Source: Norana najaformis (taxonomy: Eukaryota > Annelida > Clitellata > Crassiclitellata > Hormogastridae). Taken from it: a DNA stretch of 64,000 nt. The DNA is taken from NCBI GenBank assembly GCA_964023275.1, contig OZ029926.1, forward strand, positions 25,457,222 through 25,521,221, given 5' to 3'. A model generated the notes under the pieces. That model was given only the letters and a program-made list of their open reading frames with translations. It had not been told where the DNA came from and ran no database searches. A program made the position numbers and the translations under genes. This document shows, one piece after another, positions 1 to 11,440 of this stretch; within the stretch, counting starts at the first letter, position 1; each line of letters begins with the position of its first letter.

Positions 1-106
1 CTTCATCAGGAACGGAGATAACATTGAGGCTGTTGAAGTAACGCTTCAGGACTTTGACAAGGCTATGGAGACGTTCTTACCTGCTTTTCAGCGGCCTGGC
101 ATCTAG
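1..106 (+). CDS. AAA-ATPase, last exon (partial, gene enters from left)
   Basis: An open frame runs from base 2 to a TAG at 104-106 and ends in the residues FLPAFQRPGI. The same ending closes the C exon at 40998-41167 on the minus strand (FLPSFQRPGI), and the preceding segment (VTLQDFDKAMETF) aligns with VTLDDFEVATNNF and FSLADFEEALESF in the other copies. It is therefore the last C-terminal helix of the AAA family that fills 25-47 kb, but in the opposite orientation. The stop marks the gene's 3' end; everything upstream is outside the window. No break is visible in the part present. The name AAA-ATPase rests on homology to the other copies, since no catalytic motif lies in this fragment. Confidence 0.7.
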   Translation, partial: FIRNGDNIEAVEVTLQDFDKAMETFLPAFQRPGI

Positions 107-1449
107 TACTTGTACTATATGAATCTTCATTTGTCTTATGTAGGCTACTTACCTAAGTTTCAATTCTTACGTATACATAATGTTACACTATAAATGCGTG
201 ACCACAATGTTACCTGCTTTCGATAGACGTTGCCCTTTGCATGTGTACGACTTGAACCGACGTCTTCCGGTTCGTTTGCGTTGCCACACTGGGCCGATCT
301 CCGCGCTCAGGCCCGGCTTAAGCCAACTCGAGAAATGTAACTTTATATAATGGATGCCTTGATATAATATCCGTCTCGGCCTTAAAGGACAGGCTTTTGT
401 CTGGATCGGAAAAGATTGAAGTAGGCCTACACGAATTACATCGCATATATGTATGAACTTATATTTATACATATATGCGTGTGTACGAATGTATGTATGA
501 ATGTATATGTATGTAAGTATGTAGTTATCTAAACGCATATTATAGCGATTTTAAAGTCGCTTAAAGCCTTATTCCTAATAGACTTTATAATTCGATTGAC
601 AAAAAACAACAATCCTTAGGCCTATATACGACTGTTGGCTTTTCATCCATGGTTAACTGCTGTTTGATTAACTGATTACATAGATGCGGTTCGGAAGAGG
701 ATGACGCCGGGAAGGAAGAAGAAGGCATGAAGAAGTGAGGAACTCGCTATCAGGGCCATCACTGCAACTGAAATTACTGGTGTAAATTATTTGTTGAACG
801 TTGACATGAATCGTTATGTACGTCCATGAAACAGGCCTATATATACCTATAAATAGAACATGTGCCTGTTTGAATAATGAAAATGACTACTTTTTGCGAT
901 AGATATCTGTTTATATACGATGCTAATCTATAGCTTTATTTGTGTTGTACATTGCATGGCCGCATCTGAGTTATAATTATTATCGACAACGGACAGGATC
1001 ATCTCTATAATTACACAAAGCTATGTATATCTATATGTATTATATTGATTATACTATATACATGCATGGATACGAATATTATATACATGATGATGAGTTC
1101 TCTGCCCAAAGGCAGGTCCATTGGCTTTATGCCACCCAGGGATGAGACGAGTGAAGTGGTTTCCCATTGCCTTCCTCACAGACAATTGTGGGTGAGCAGC
1201 TTGTCCAAGGTTCCTATGAAGTGGCTTGAGGCAGATTTGAACCCACGACCCTCCGGTTGAGGCACAGACAATACCACTACACCACCACGTCCCACATTCT
1301 TAAAAGGCACAATTTAAAAAGCCACTGTGCCTCACAGGATTGATGGTCTGGTGTAAAAATAGTCCATCCTTTTCCCCTCTAATCGGGATAACGAACGAAG
1401 CCGAGTCTTTCTGAACATCTCAAGACTTCCATCAGAACAGTCTAGCTCT
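107..1449. other. Intergenic region between converging AAA gene and PQBP1
   Basis: No gene was seen. The stretch is AT-rich with short ATGT/ATAC runs near 420-530 and one tRNA-type SINE at about 1100-1294. It should hold the 3' UTR of the AAA gene on the left and the downstream flank of PQBP1. Confidence 0.6.
1100..1294 (-). repeat. tRNA-derived SINE (family C here)
   Basis: Read on the minus strand it begins with a G-rich tRNA-like head (GTGGTGTAGTGGTATTG) and has a B-box-like GGGTTCAAATCTGCC. A body follows with AGTTGCTCACCC-like and GGCAATGGGAAACCACTTC segments. The same family occurs on the plus strand at 11973-12113 and continues at 13556-13620, which defines its length at about 200 bp. 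Confidence 0.6.
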
Positions 1450-1455
1450 TTTATT
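1450..1455 (-). terminator. Candidate poly(A) signal of PQBP1
   Basis: AATAAA on the minus strand, about 140 bases downstream of the PQBP1 stop codon. It is the first canonical hexamer after the stop. Assignment rests on position only. Confidence 0.4.
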
Positions 1456-1594
1456 TACATCAAAGTCCTTCTTTAAAACAAAACGGCCCACTCCTCAAAA
1501 TCGGTTCTACAGATTAATTTTCGTCCAAAAATCGCTCAAACGAATCACTTTTTAAGTCATAGTTCCACCACAAGACAATCTCCGACAGTGCATT

Positions 1595-4500
1595 TCACTT
1601 TTTCACAATGATTTCTTTGCCTTTTGGTGGTTCCTTGTTCTTTGTTGACTCCTTGTTCATTCGAAGGACAGCACCTGGACTTGGGTACGGACGCTGCTGG
1701 AAGAGAGGACCAGAGACTGTCACGTCCACTCCAGTCTTGGCAGTTCCGCGCTGGTCCAACCCGGTTGACCAAGTCCCTCTGGAAACAACACAACAGAGAT
1801 ATATTAAGTGTATGCAACTTCATTAATAAATTAATAATAATTAATTAATTAAGCGCTTGTAACTTCACTGATAAATTAATAATTAATTAAGTGTACGTAA
1901 CTTCATTATAAAGGTTAAAGGGTCTTTGTCACTTCTTCCTGTAAGCTCCAATCACTGTTTTGTGTTTCAGAAATTATTTTTTACGTTAGGTACAAATGAT
2001 CCCTCAGGAACAAAAAAGGTACAGATAGTTAATATCCAATAACATTCCTAACATAAAGTTAACATCCAATAAAATAAAGTTAAATCATAAAATAAAGTTA
2101 ACATCCAATAATGCTTTAATTCAAAGAGTAAACGTGAAACTGACCGTGGAACATCTGAGTAGGCAGCTGGATCCATTGGATCGAGACCTTCTCGCTGACC
2201 TGCAACAACAAAAACCAGTAATGTAATCCAATCATTTATATTGAGCCACATTAAACTGTAAAACAAAGTAATGTAATGACAACATTTTAAACAGCATAGT
2301 CAGCAGCAAACTGCTTTGAGGGCGCTTCATAGCATCAAGCAGAGGCCAAGGAAACTGACAACAACCAAAGTGAATGAAACAGTAAATGTAAATGTGCACA
2401 TTTCTATAGCCACTCTATGGCCTTGACTGCTCATTTTTCAGTGAATTAATCGGGTGAGATCCTTCACCACTGCTGTCCGTTTGAATGGCCATCCCGCCAT
2501 TTAATATCCCCGTGTACGGACCTTAAAGATAACAGAAAAAGAATTCTGTAAACACTAGTGCAAAGTGCTAAGCACTTCAAGAGGTATTAGGGTGGCTTTA
2601 AACGGCACGTAAAGGTGCTATATAAAGTGTCTCAATACAATTTAACCAAATAATTTTCATCTACTATGATGTAAAGCAGTTTTGTCAAAGCTACAATGAT
2701 AAAGTTTTGCAAAAACATCTTACGAAACATTTTCAGCTTATGCTGTCCGTTTCAGGCCCTAAATAAATGTTGAGCTGCATAAAAGAAATAACTTAGAGAA
2801 ATTTACAATGAAAAATTCTAAACGATAAAAAACAATTTCTTAACTTACGCTTTTTCCCACGTTTCTTGTCTGCTTGTCCCGGTTCATCTAAATCTTCTTT
2901 TTCTTCCTGTTCAAATTGTAAAATTAAATTTTTATTTTCATAAATAATTTAAGTAAGGAAAGCTGTACTTATCAAATTCACATTGAAAAGAAATTCTGTC
3001 ACTATTTTGTGCTGAGATTCGCCTTGGAGAATTTTACTGAATCTCTTCATTCATCAGGGCTAGTTTTTTTGGGTTTTGTAATTACGAAATAAGTCTCTGA
3101 TAAAAACGGAAGAGTCTTCTGATTGTTTTGCTGGGATTTCCCTCCTCCAGATGAGGGCTTGAGAGATTTTAAAAATAAAATCACAATGGGATTACAGAAA
3201 ATGGCATGGCTTAAATTTGTTCAGATTAGGCTTACATGAAGATATCTACTAAGATTAGCTTAGGCTTACACCAAGATATCTACCAAGGTTAGATTAGGCT
3301 TACACCAAGATATCTACCAAGATTAGATTAGGCATACACCAAGATATCTACCAAGATTAGATTAGGCTTACACCAAGATATCTACCAAGATTAGATTAGG
3401 CTTACCCCAAGATATCTACCAAGATTAGAATAGGCGTACATCAAGATATCCACTAAGATTAGATTAGGATTACATCAAGATATTTACAAAGATTAGATTA
3501 GGCTTACATCAAGATACACCTAGATTAGATTTATATAAAGATATCTACAAGTTTGTTTTACATAAGAGATTAGATTAGCCTTACATCAAGATCATCTTCA
3601 TCATCCAGGTCGGTGCTCTCATCAGCCGAGGATTCGCCCTGTGAGTCGCGTTCTTCGGTTAGCTTTCGATCAGCCATAAGCTTCAACTCTGGTTACAGAA
3701 AACCAACGAAAACTCACAGCACACTATAGCAGATCTGTTTCACTTGCTCCTTCTGACCACTTCATAAGTACATGGTAGATCTCTGGTTTTAGTTCCCTCG
3801 GCAAGTTGTTTACGCACACCGTGCCTCTGTCACCAAGCAGTAGAATCTGGTACCGGCACAAGCTGGGAAGTAAACGGCAAGTCCTGCGATGCACTGGCCC
3901 CATATCCAGGACCTTGGGATTCGTCCATTGCTGGCTCGAGGGCCTAAAGAAATGAGCGCCTCCCCTACGTCTCACTTGTGGGATATGGGATACTTTATAT
4001 TTTTACTTTAAATTCTGCGGGTAGCAACTGGCAAAAGACATGATTTTTGTAATTAGACTTTATGGTATTAGTTTATAGCAACAATCAATTTTGATTACTA
4101 CATGAAATCCTTACAATCAACTAGAATGAATTATCAGAACATATTATCACAGTTATTACAATACTTTCAATTACAAGTAATTAACATTAAGAGGTGCTAC
4201 ATAAATCAGGGGCTATGATTAACATGGCCTTATAAATGTTCCTAGCTTAGATGATGACAACATGACCAGTTTCACCTTTCCAATCATACAATAAAGATTT
4301 TCTTCGTGCAGAGCACTTATCTGGATCGAATCTAATCTAAAGACTTCTATAGTGTCGTTATCATAATACCCAAGGCATCAGTCGATGATCACTTCAAGCC
4401 AAAATTGCAATCCAAAATCACAATTCACTGAAGAAGCCGGATCGAATTTCAACAGGTCAGAGAAACCAGAAGCCAGGGTACAGTGGGACAGCAAGCAGAA

Positions 4501-5927
4501 AGAATTGCGTCTTTAGCTTAGATCTGAATGAAAATAAATTAACAGAACGAACTGAAACAGGTAGTGAATTCCAAAGCTTTGAACTGGCTGCCGTTACTTA
4601 CCTTTGAGCCTTTCAGCCGAGAGAGAGACGCTTGCACGTGGATGTTGCGGAGGCAGCCAAGAAACTTCATCTGTTTCCAAGTTCCAGTAGTAGTAACGAC
4701 CCCTGAAGAACGTACAAATGTAACGTCACATTGTAACACAAAAAATTATTATTATTTATGTATTTATTAAGTGCCACTAGCTAGCGATTAATTTCTAAAC
4801 AAAGAAATTCAAAGGATTTCAAAAGACACTTTTCTCACGAATATTTGTATAATCATTATTTCAAATTAAAACATTAAATTACTAGTTTCAGATTTTTATT
4901 TGCAGCCAGAAACTGCAGGGCAGAAAACTTGTCGACAGAAGAACAGTGAATGGGAAAACAACAATAAGTGCTGAGATCACACAAATAATTTATTTATTTA
5001 TTATCACTGTTAAGTTTCCTGCATCCCCTCTCCAAATCACACCTCAATTATTTCGAATTAAAAACTGACTATCAATAACCGTGCTTACGTTTCTGGGTCG
5101 CCTACTTCTGCCCAACCCGAGGGCGGCGGATATTTGAACAGCAATCGATCGTGTTTTTTGACCAGCTCTGGGTCGGGCTTGAATTTCTTGAAACCCCAAC
5201 GCTTCTTGCAGTACTCAGCGCATGCATGGTAAGGGTTGGTGCGGTTTGGGCATGCCAGGCACTCATGGACCAGTTCTTCAGATTCGTTTTCTTCCACAGT
5301 TTCATCTTGTTCCAACTCTACGGATGTAAACCGACGAGATCTGCGCGAAACGTCATAATCCTCGGCAAAAACCTCCACGACTTCCTCTGGCAAAGAAAAG
5401 CAATTTGCAAATTAAATGTAAACAAGCAGAATACAACATTATAGAGCATCAACACTGATTATGTTTTCAGATACATACAGGAAAATATGTCACGCAACAA
5501 AATATTTATTTTGCACTTGATATTATACTTGGCACTTAACTATTAACAAATTATTCATATTATTATACTAAAATTAAAAATATAGTAACTGTTTTACTTG
5601 AGAGTAATTGTGAGATTAAATACATATTGCCACTGCGTAATATATATACATCGGCGCATATAACTTCTGCACAAAGCATCGATCGATGAAGCACCAAAGA
5701 ACACATCAACAAATCCAAACAGCCACTTCTAGGACAACCAATAAACTAAACATAAATGCCTACTAGAATGGGTCTCTGGCGTGTTTCAGTACTGCTCATA
5801 ACATGGTTCGGGGTTTACACCGAGTATCCCGATGATCAGATCAGAAATAAGCCAACGTACCAGTTTCGTCCTTTTTGAGCAGACCACGCTTTGCAAGTCG
5901 AGCGGCTAAAGCAGCGGGCAAGGGCAT
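1595..5927 (-). CDS. PQBP1: Polyglutamine-binding protein 1 (PQBP1), complete, seven coding exons
   Basis: Coding exons in order: 5861-5927, 5089-5386, 4602-4702, 3585-3688, 2849-2906, 2145-2199, 1595-1778. All junctions are GT-AG and phases match, giving 288 residues (human is 265). The start reads [19 protein letters not shown], close to the vertebrate start. Exon 2 holds the AEDYD motif, then a Cys-rich segment (CLACPN..., CAEYC) at about residues 70-95. The WW domain spans exons 2-3 ([17 protein letters not shown], then VSWLPPQHP). Exons 4-5 are acidic and then basic. Exons 6-7 carry [20 protein letters not shown] and [17 protein letters not shown]; this C-terminus binds U5-15kD (TXNL4A) in the known family. 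PQBP1 is a nuclear, intrinsically disordered adaptor in pre-mRNA splicing and transcription. It is divergent from the zinc-finger gene at 6882. No damage was seen. Confidence 0.95.
3228..3590. repeat. Intronic minisatellite, about 34-bp unit
   Basis: About ten imperfect head-to-tail copies of a unit containing GATTAGATTAGGCTTACACC and AAGATATCTACCAA. It lies in the PQBP1 intron between coding exons 4 and 5, and its last copy runs up to the donor site of exon 4 (3585). Confidence 0.9.
3735..3990 (+). repeat. SINE fragment (family B, as in AAA introns)
   Basis: Shares GGCAAGTTGTTTACGCACAC, AGCAGTAGAATCTGGTAC and AAGTCCTGCGATGCACTGG with copies at 26.2, 28.1, 35.7 and 43.3 kb. The tRNA-like head is missing. 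It lies in PQBP1 intron 3. Confidence 0.6.
4330..4500 (-). repeat. SINE fragment (family A, TTAGA-tailed)
   Basis: Reverse complement of the element ending in GCCTTGGACATTATGATAA followed by a TTAGA-rich tail, seen complete near 39060-39240 and 62100-62228. It lies in PQBP1 intron 3. Confidence 0.5.
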
Positions 5928-6881
5928 TTTCGATTAAATATAGATCCTTGTCTGTGCCTTTGTGACCAAGGTTTACCACGAATTTTATTCTGTTACAAAC
6001 TCTATTTCGTAGAACCAGCGCATTAGTTTAATTTAAGGTAATTGTAATAACTAAGAACCGAAAATAACGCTTGGGTATATATGTATCATTTCCGGTATCT
6101 GTCAACATGCATGAAACATCAGATTTCTCCTTTAAAATCATACATAAAAGACTTTTAAACTTATTGTAGTAATACTGGTTGTAAATATTCAACTGTGAAG
6201 ATAATAATATATCAATTATCAAATTTTCTGACATACTTATTTAAGTGTAGCTGCGCATAATGAACAGGGCACCAGTAAAACGATCAACCAGCTTAACCCT
6301 CTGTTTATTTAAAGAATTTAATCACGTTGAATCTTTAATTTTCGCAAGTGTTTAAAATCCAAAACTAAATGAATCTTATGTGTTGCTTAAAAATAGTGTT
6401 AGTTATTTCCAGTGTCAGTTGATCCGCAACGCCGTTCTCAAAAATCGTTGTTGCTGCATCTTATTTACTAAAGGTTTCTCGCAGCTATTTAACCAAATAC
6501 ATAACATAACCTGGCATAATATAACATAACGTAACATAGCGTAACAGAAATGAATATTTATAAAGTGCAACTTCAAGAACAAACTCATCAGTAGCGCTCC
6601 CAGTCAGGAAGACCCGCGCTCAAAGTGGACAGGACAATAGTAGTAATACAGTGCCATATATACATACACACATACATACATACATACACACACACATATA
6701 TATAATATATAGTATTTATTTGTTGCCTTTAATTCGCAAGAAACTGAGTGATATGCTATTTTCTATTTATGCAACATCACAGCTCTTAAACAAAGAGTCT
6801 TATGTTTGTTATTACAGAAAGTCATGAACTTAGTCTGAGAAATATCACTGTAAAGAAAATAAAAGTCTATAAAAGTGCAAA
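5928..6881. promoter_or_regulatory. Divergent intergenic region, PQBP1 (-) / zinc-finger gene (+)
   Basis: The two start codons face away from each other 954 bp apart with no other gene between, so this interval must hold both promoters and 5' leaders. A possible splice acceptor (TTATTACAG, ending at 6817) precedes the zinc-finger ATG and hints at an upstream non-coding exon. No TATA box or CpG-rich core is evident. A short ATAC microsatellite lies at 6657-6712. Confidence 0.5.
6657..6712. repeat. ATAC/CA microsatellite
   Basis: Runs of ACATACATACA and ATATATATA in the divergent intergenic region. Confidence 0.8.
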
Positions 6882-8243
6882 ATGTCGACAAGTGGATTAG
6901 ACATGGGATTCAATATTCAGGACTTGGTGAAAAAGGTGCTGCTAGCATTTTGTGAAGTTCATGTTTCGTTCACACACAGACTGGATATTTATGGAAGCAT
7001 ACATGTACGTGCAGATGACTCTGACCTAACTTGCTTTGTCCTCAACGAACACAGCTACAAACAGACAGATTTAAAGAACAAGGAATCAGACTATGATCTG
7101 ACCAGGTACATCAGTTCGGTAAACGGAAATTCGGCAGTTGAAAGTGTGTGCCACCAAAATTCAAACTTTTCGGGTCAGGTTTTGATGTCGACACCGAACC
7201 GAAACCTGATTACCAATACGGCTGAATCGAGTGCCAAAGGATTGCTGATGTGCGAGCCAGACAGCGGTCATGAAGGTCGCAGAATCTTGGACTCGAGGGG
7301 CGTAAAAGCGACAAGCAAAGCGGTCAAGAACATGGAGACTTGTCCCACGGTCCATCGCATGAGATCATTGGCTGCAGATCCGGCTTCTGACGTTGACGAG
7401 CCCAGCAGTGTCATCCGCCATGCTTCATCTGACACGCCAGATGCGAAACCGCGAGACATGTCGACTGAGGCGGAACCATGGCCTGAGTCGACCTTTGACA
7501 CGGTCGATGAACCGGATCCTTCTTCGGCATTGATGCATGATAGACAGAAATCCACGAGCTACATTAAGAACGAGGAAAAAGAGCAGGAACAAGACAGCAT
7601 GGCTATGGTTAAGTTAGAACCGGCAAACGAAAACGAAATCATTGAACTCGAGTCTGACGAGGAAGGCTACGACCAGTCGAACAAATCCATGTTTGCGTAC
7701 GGCCAGTCGGCTTACAATAATTCCGGGCTCTACCCAGGATATTCTTCATCATCCCTACCCAATGTGCAGTCAAACACGTACTCACAAGTCGCTTGGATGC
7801 AGAGCGGTACAAGTTTCCAGTCAACAGACGAGTCACAGGCTTTCTCTACGATGAATCCCATGAACAAACCGCCGCCACAGAAAGTCTGCAGTTACTGTCT
7901 GAAATGCTTTACGACGACTGTCCAGTTACGAATGCACGTCCAACGCTATCACAGCACGTCACCCACTCTCGAAGGTGCCAGCACCGGTTGGCGCAGGCGC
8001 CAGGGCATGTTGGGTGCCATGTCTGGCTCCCCTGGCGCCGATAAGAGACTGACTTGTTCGATATGCATGTTGTCGTTTCGGAGTCTCGACGGACTGCGTT
8101 GTCACGAAAATTCCAAGCATTCGAGAAACAAGGTCTACAATTGCCAGTACTGTTCACAGGTGTTCCTCACACGACAGGCCGCTTATACGCACCGGACTAA
8201 ATTCCATCGGATGAAGATTCAGAAGAACGAGAGTCCTGCGTGA
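6882..8243 (+). CDS. C2H2 zinc-finger protein, single exon, 453 aa
   Basis: One uninterrupted frame. A TAA in the same frame lies 15 bases before the ATG, which supports this start unless an intron intervenes. The C-terminal quarter has three C2H2 fingers: CSYC...HVQRYH (about residues 337-356), CSIC...HENSKH (about 395-415) and CQYC...HRTKFH (about 423-444). The middle is Ser/Asp/Glu-rich and disordered. It contains two consensus SUMO sites, IKNE and VKLE, and a SUMO-interaction-like motif (IIELESDEE) just after the second. No BTB, SCAN or KRAB domain is visible; the first 60 residues are moderately hydrophobic and unrecognised. A nuclear DNA-binding regulator is the likely role. I cannot assign orthology. 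Confidence 0.85.
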   Translation: MSTSGLDMGFNIQDLVKKVLLAFCEVHVSFTHRLDIYGSIHVRADDSDLTCFVLNEHSYKQTDLKNKESDYDLTRYISSVNGNSAVESVCHQNSNFSGQVLMSTPNRNLITNTAESSAKGLLMCEPDSGHEGRRILDSRGVKATSKAVKNMETCPTVHRMRSLAADPASDVDEPSSVIRHASSDTPDAKPRDMSTEAEPWPESTFDTVDEPDPSSALMHDRQKSTSYIKNEEKEQEQDSMAMVKLEPANENEIIELESDEEGYDQSNKSMFAYGQSAYNNSGLYPGYSSSSLPNVQSNTYSQVAWMQSGTSFQSTDESQAFSTMNPMNKPPPQKVCSYCLKCFTTTVQLRMHVQRYHSTSPTLEGASTGWRRRQGMLGAMSGSPGADKRLTCSICMLSFRSLDGLRCHENSKHSRNKVYNCQYCSQVFLTRQAAYTHRTKFHRMKIQKNESPA

Positions 8244-8931
8244 TGCTCCTAGTCCTAGAACAGTAGACTAAGAAGTTAAGTGGGTCAGATAGTGACCATT
8301 AAGTTAGTAGTACTGTCAGAATTAATGTTCGTTAAGGACAGATTCTAGTGTGGCGAGGAGTAAACTGTCTGGTGTCAAAGCACATTCATTGTTGCTTGCT
8401 GCCAGATATTTTTGTCTGATTACTTCAAAGGCCGCATTAAAATCTGATTACACTCCACAGTGCCTGTGGTTTATCACTGGCATTTGATGTCTCAGAGCAT
8501 TCTGGCTATTATGGAGCATTTAGAGATACTACTTTTTTAAGGTGCCCTTGAACAACTCAAGCAGACAAACTGATGAGCAGATTTGAGCGAAGACCTGACT
8601 TTGTGACAGTCGTTGCGCGACTAATTTTGTTTTAGGATATGGTGAAGTAAACGGGAACTTGTGTAGTTTAATTACATATTTAATTTTATATTTTATATTG
8701 TATGGTTTGATAAAAATCAGTTTATTACTCTTCCAATCTTGTTCAAAAAGCTGATAATTTACAAATATGACAGATGCTTTTGTTTCCAGGATATTTGGCA
8801 GTTTTGAGTTCCATTTGTAGATATAGTGGGTAACTCTTTAGCCAAAATATGTTTTTGTTCAAAGTTACAGCAGATGGTGTGATGTTTAATAGAGGCATAC
8901 TCGGGTATTTACATAATTGATCTACATGTTA

Positions 8932-9012
8932 TTCTGGTGGTTAGCTGCTGGACTCTCAGCCCAGAGGTTGGGCTTCAAATCCCCATCAGAGAAGAAAGAT
9001 GTAAGTGACTAA
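8932..9012 (+). repeat. SINE-D head fragment
   Basis: tRNA-like start (GGTGGTTAGCTGCTGGACTC) with a B-box-like GGGCTTCAAATCCCC. It matches the heads at 52866 and 59985. Confidence 0.5.
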
Positions 9013-9104
9013 AAGTTTGAATTTTCAGTTGTAGGCTGTAAATGAATATTTCTGTTCTGTTTTTCTTGTTACACCTGAACCCCTTCGTAATGTGCTTCTG
9101 TATA

Positions 9105-9515
9105 CCACGTGATTGGGTCACAAATTGAGCTCCGTAAAGGACGTCTGCATGCAAGGAGGTAGGGATCGCCCAAGTGTTTACTAGATGTGGGGGTTATGCC
9201 CTCTGTGGACGCCTGCATCAAAACTTGTTACATAGTTATTTTTCTTTGCAGTCTCTTGCTGAACGACCAGCTTCAGTTAGACAGTGTCTATGCTGCGTTG
9301 AATTTGATTAGAGTATCTTTGCTTGATGCAGGAGTATCAAAGTACCCCACCCTGTAGTACAGTTAGCTCTGCATAAACAAGTACTTAATACTGCTTTGGA
9401 TTGCTGACGTCCGCAAAGGGGAACTAGATGAAGTTGATGCAGACAAGGGGAGGGTAGTCCAAAGTAGGTCATTGTTTGCAGACGTCGTTTATGAACGACC
9501 CCTAAGATATGTCTC
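9105..9515. mobile_element. MITE copy 1 (non-autonomous DNA transposon)
   Basis: The left end contains CCGTAAAGGACGTC. The right end contains GACGTCGTTTATGAACGACC, which is close to its inverted complement. The inside has GCAGACAAGGGGAGGG, shared with copies at 41803 and 55866. No coding capacity. Superfamily not assigned. Confidence 0.6.
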
Positions 9516-10067
9516 GTTGCAACGCAGTTTTGCTTAGCAGGAGGTTTGATTTGACTGCCTTGGGTAGCGCTATGGAGATGCTAGAGTTTTAGATAATTTT
9601 GAGCTTCACGAATTCTTAATAATTACAGCATTTTTAAACATCTCTAAATCTATACAACTCATGGATGATAACAGATTTATTAAATGTTAGACTGCTATGA
9701 TAATTTGTCTGGTCTGCAGTTTTGTTATTTGTGAAGTTTCTGTTTCCAGTGGTTTGTTTTACGTTATAAATTTCTTTAGCATTTGGTCAGTAATGTAATT
9801 GTAGCCAAGAACTTGTTCACGTGACAGTGAAATTCAAGTCTGCGGTTGTTTGCATTTTTACACTTACATCACTTTAGTATGAGCCGTAATGTAACACACC
9901 TGCTACTGAAGGCAATGTCTGGCAGTGGCCAGCAAGCTCACAAATATCAAGTGTCTAGCAATAAAGCACCGGCGCTGTGGCCTACACTCATGTCTGAAAA
10001 CAGCAGACACTAATCAAACCAGACTAATCGTTAATGTAACAGTCTGGCAATATAGCAGTCACTGTGT

Positions 10068-10255
10068 CGTATGGGGCTCGTCCATAAAGGACGTCCACAA
10101 AATATTTGATCTCGGCAGGCATCAACAGGATGGCCTGTTCTGGGCCTTAGTGCTCCGTTGGAGTACAGGTGTCCGCAGAGGTGGGAGGGAGGGGTCACGC
10201 AAATGCGGACGAGGGAGGAAGGTGTCCAAAATAGGCCATTGTTTGTGAATCCTGA
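10068..10255. mobile_element. MITE copy 2, shortened
   Basis: Begins GGGGCTCGTCCATAAAGGAC and ends with GTGTCCAAAATAGGCCATTG, both matching copy 1. The middle is shorter. Confidence 0.55.
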
Positions 10256-10261
10256 TAGCGT

Positions 10262-10445
10262 AGCCTTATAGCACTGACTACACTTTGGATCTTGACCTGC
10301 AACCGAACCCTTTTGCCTATCGATTTTGTTTTGACTGAGCGCCTGTGAATAAGCTTGTTCCCGCGACTTAGTTTTCGCTGGGCGCTGTAGAAATCTCGAG
10401 ATTACGAATGCGATTACTACTGCAATTCCTCTGTATCTGGTCTCC
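10262..10445 (+). repeat. SINE-F copy
   Basis: Contains GAGCGCCTGTGAATAAGCTT and GGGCGCTGTAGAAATCTCGA. The reverse complement of the same unit is at 32090-32225 and 45190-45325. Confidence 0.5.
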
Positions 10446-11239
10446 AGTCTGTATTAAACTTTGCCGCTGCTTGCTAGGATGATTTTGTGTAAAATTCAGT
10501 TTAAGGTTAAGTGATTTTGGTCAGGTTCTCAGATATGTTTGTGAAATAGAATTAAGTAATTCCGGGATCAATAAAACCGCAACACGTGTTGATTTAGTAC
10601 CAAAATCAATGTCTGATTTGAAATTGTAAACTGATAGTAGACATATTCATCTGATTACAGTTGAATGCATGCATCAAAATTTCTTAAGCAAGTTACGGCT
10701 TATCTCAAAGCTAATTTTCTACAGTTAAGTAAGTAAGGCATTAATTTTCTTAACACGCCATGTGTCCATCGGCTGGGCGTAAAAATTAGGCCACAGTTCT
10801 TGCGCCGGAATAATTTTTCTCACTGATTTTCATTCAATTCCTTGAATAATATTTCTTCTTTGTTGTCCGAGGTATCATCGTTGTCAGTGTAAAATCATGA
10901 ATCTTAATCATAATAACAATTTTGTTCAAATCCCCACTCGAGGAGAAACTTGTTTCATGATTTATGCTTCTGTCCCTTAGCAAACTCGGCCATAATCGTA
11001 TTCGTAATCTAGAGATTTCTACAGTGCACTTGCTAAGACATTCATACAGCAATTGAGAGGTCCTTTAAACAAGCAGTGTACTAAAGCTCACATACATACA
11101 CACGACAGTTTAAGGGGGTATATGATATCCAACTAGATGGTTTGTTATTCTATACCAGAGAACACGACCCCACGGAAAAAGAGGAACCGTTATTAAAAGT
11201 TAGTAGGCCTATACAGATATCTAAAATTAGCAGTTCTGG

Positions 11240-11440
11240 GCAGCCTGTCAGTTCTTCAACATAAAATCTGGTCTGCACTTGTTTCCGCGAGGAACAAGAG
11301 CAGGAACAAGCTTACCCAGTGTGGCGTGACTTCTGGTTTCTCTGCTCTTTTGACCAGGCTTCTCCAACGATTTGATTTTCGACCACCATGCCTTGTGTCT
11401 TATGGAAATATCGCTATAAAAGTCATATTACATTAGGTTA
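11240..11440 (+). repeat. SINE-A copy
   Basis: Contains CCAGTGTGGCGTGACTTCTG and GGCTTCTCCAACGATTTGAT, then CCTTGTGTCTTATGGAAATA and a degraded tail. It matches the copy at 53320-53490. Confidence 0.5.

Noticed and set aside
188-538. 116-codon minus-strand frame
   Set aside because: Tyr/His/Ile-rich start from an ATGT simple repeat; no motif and no splice context.
9925-10248. 107-codon plus-strand frame
   Set aside because: It overlaps MITE copy 2 and has no protein-like motif.
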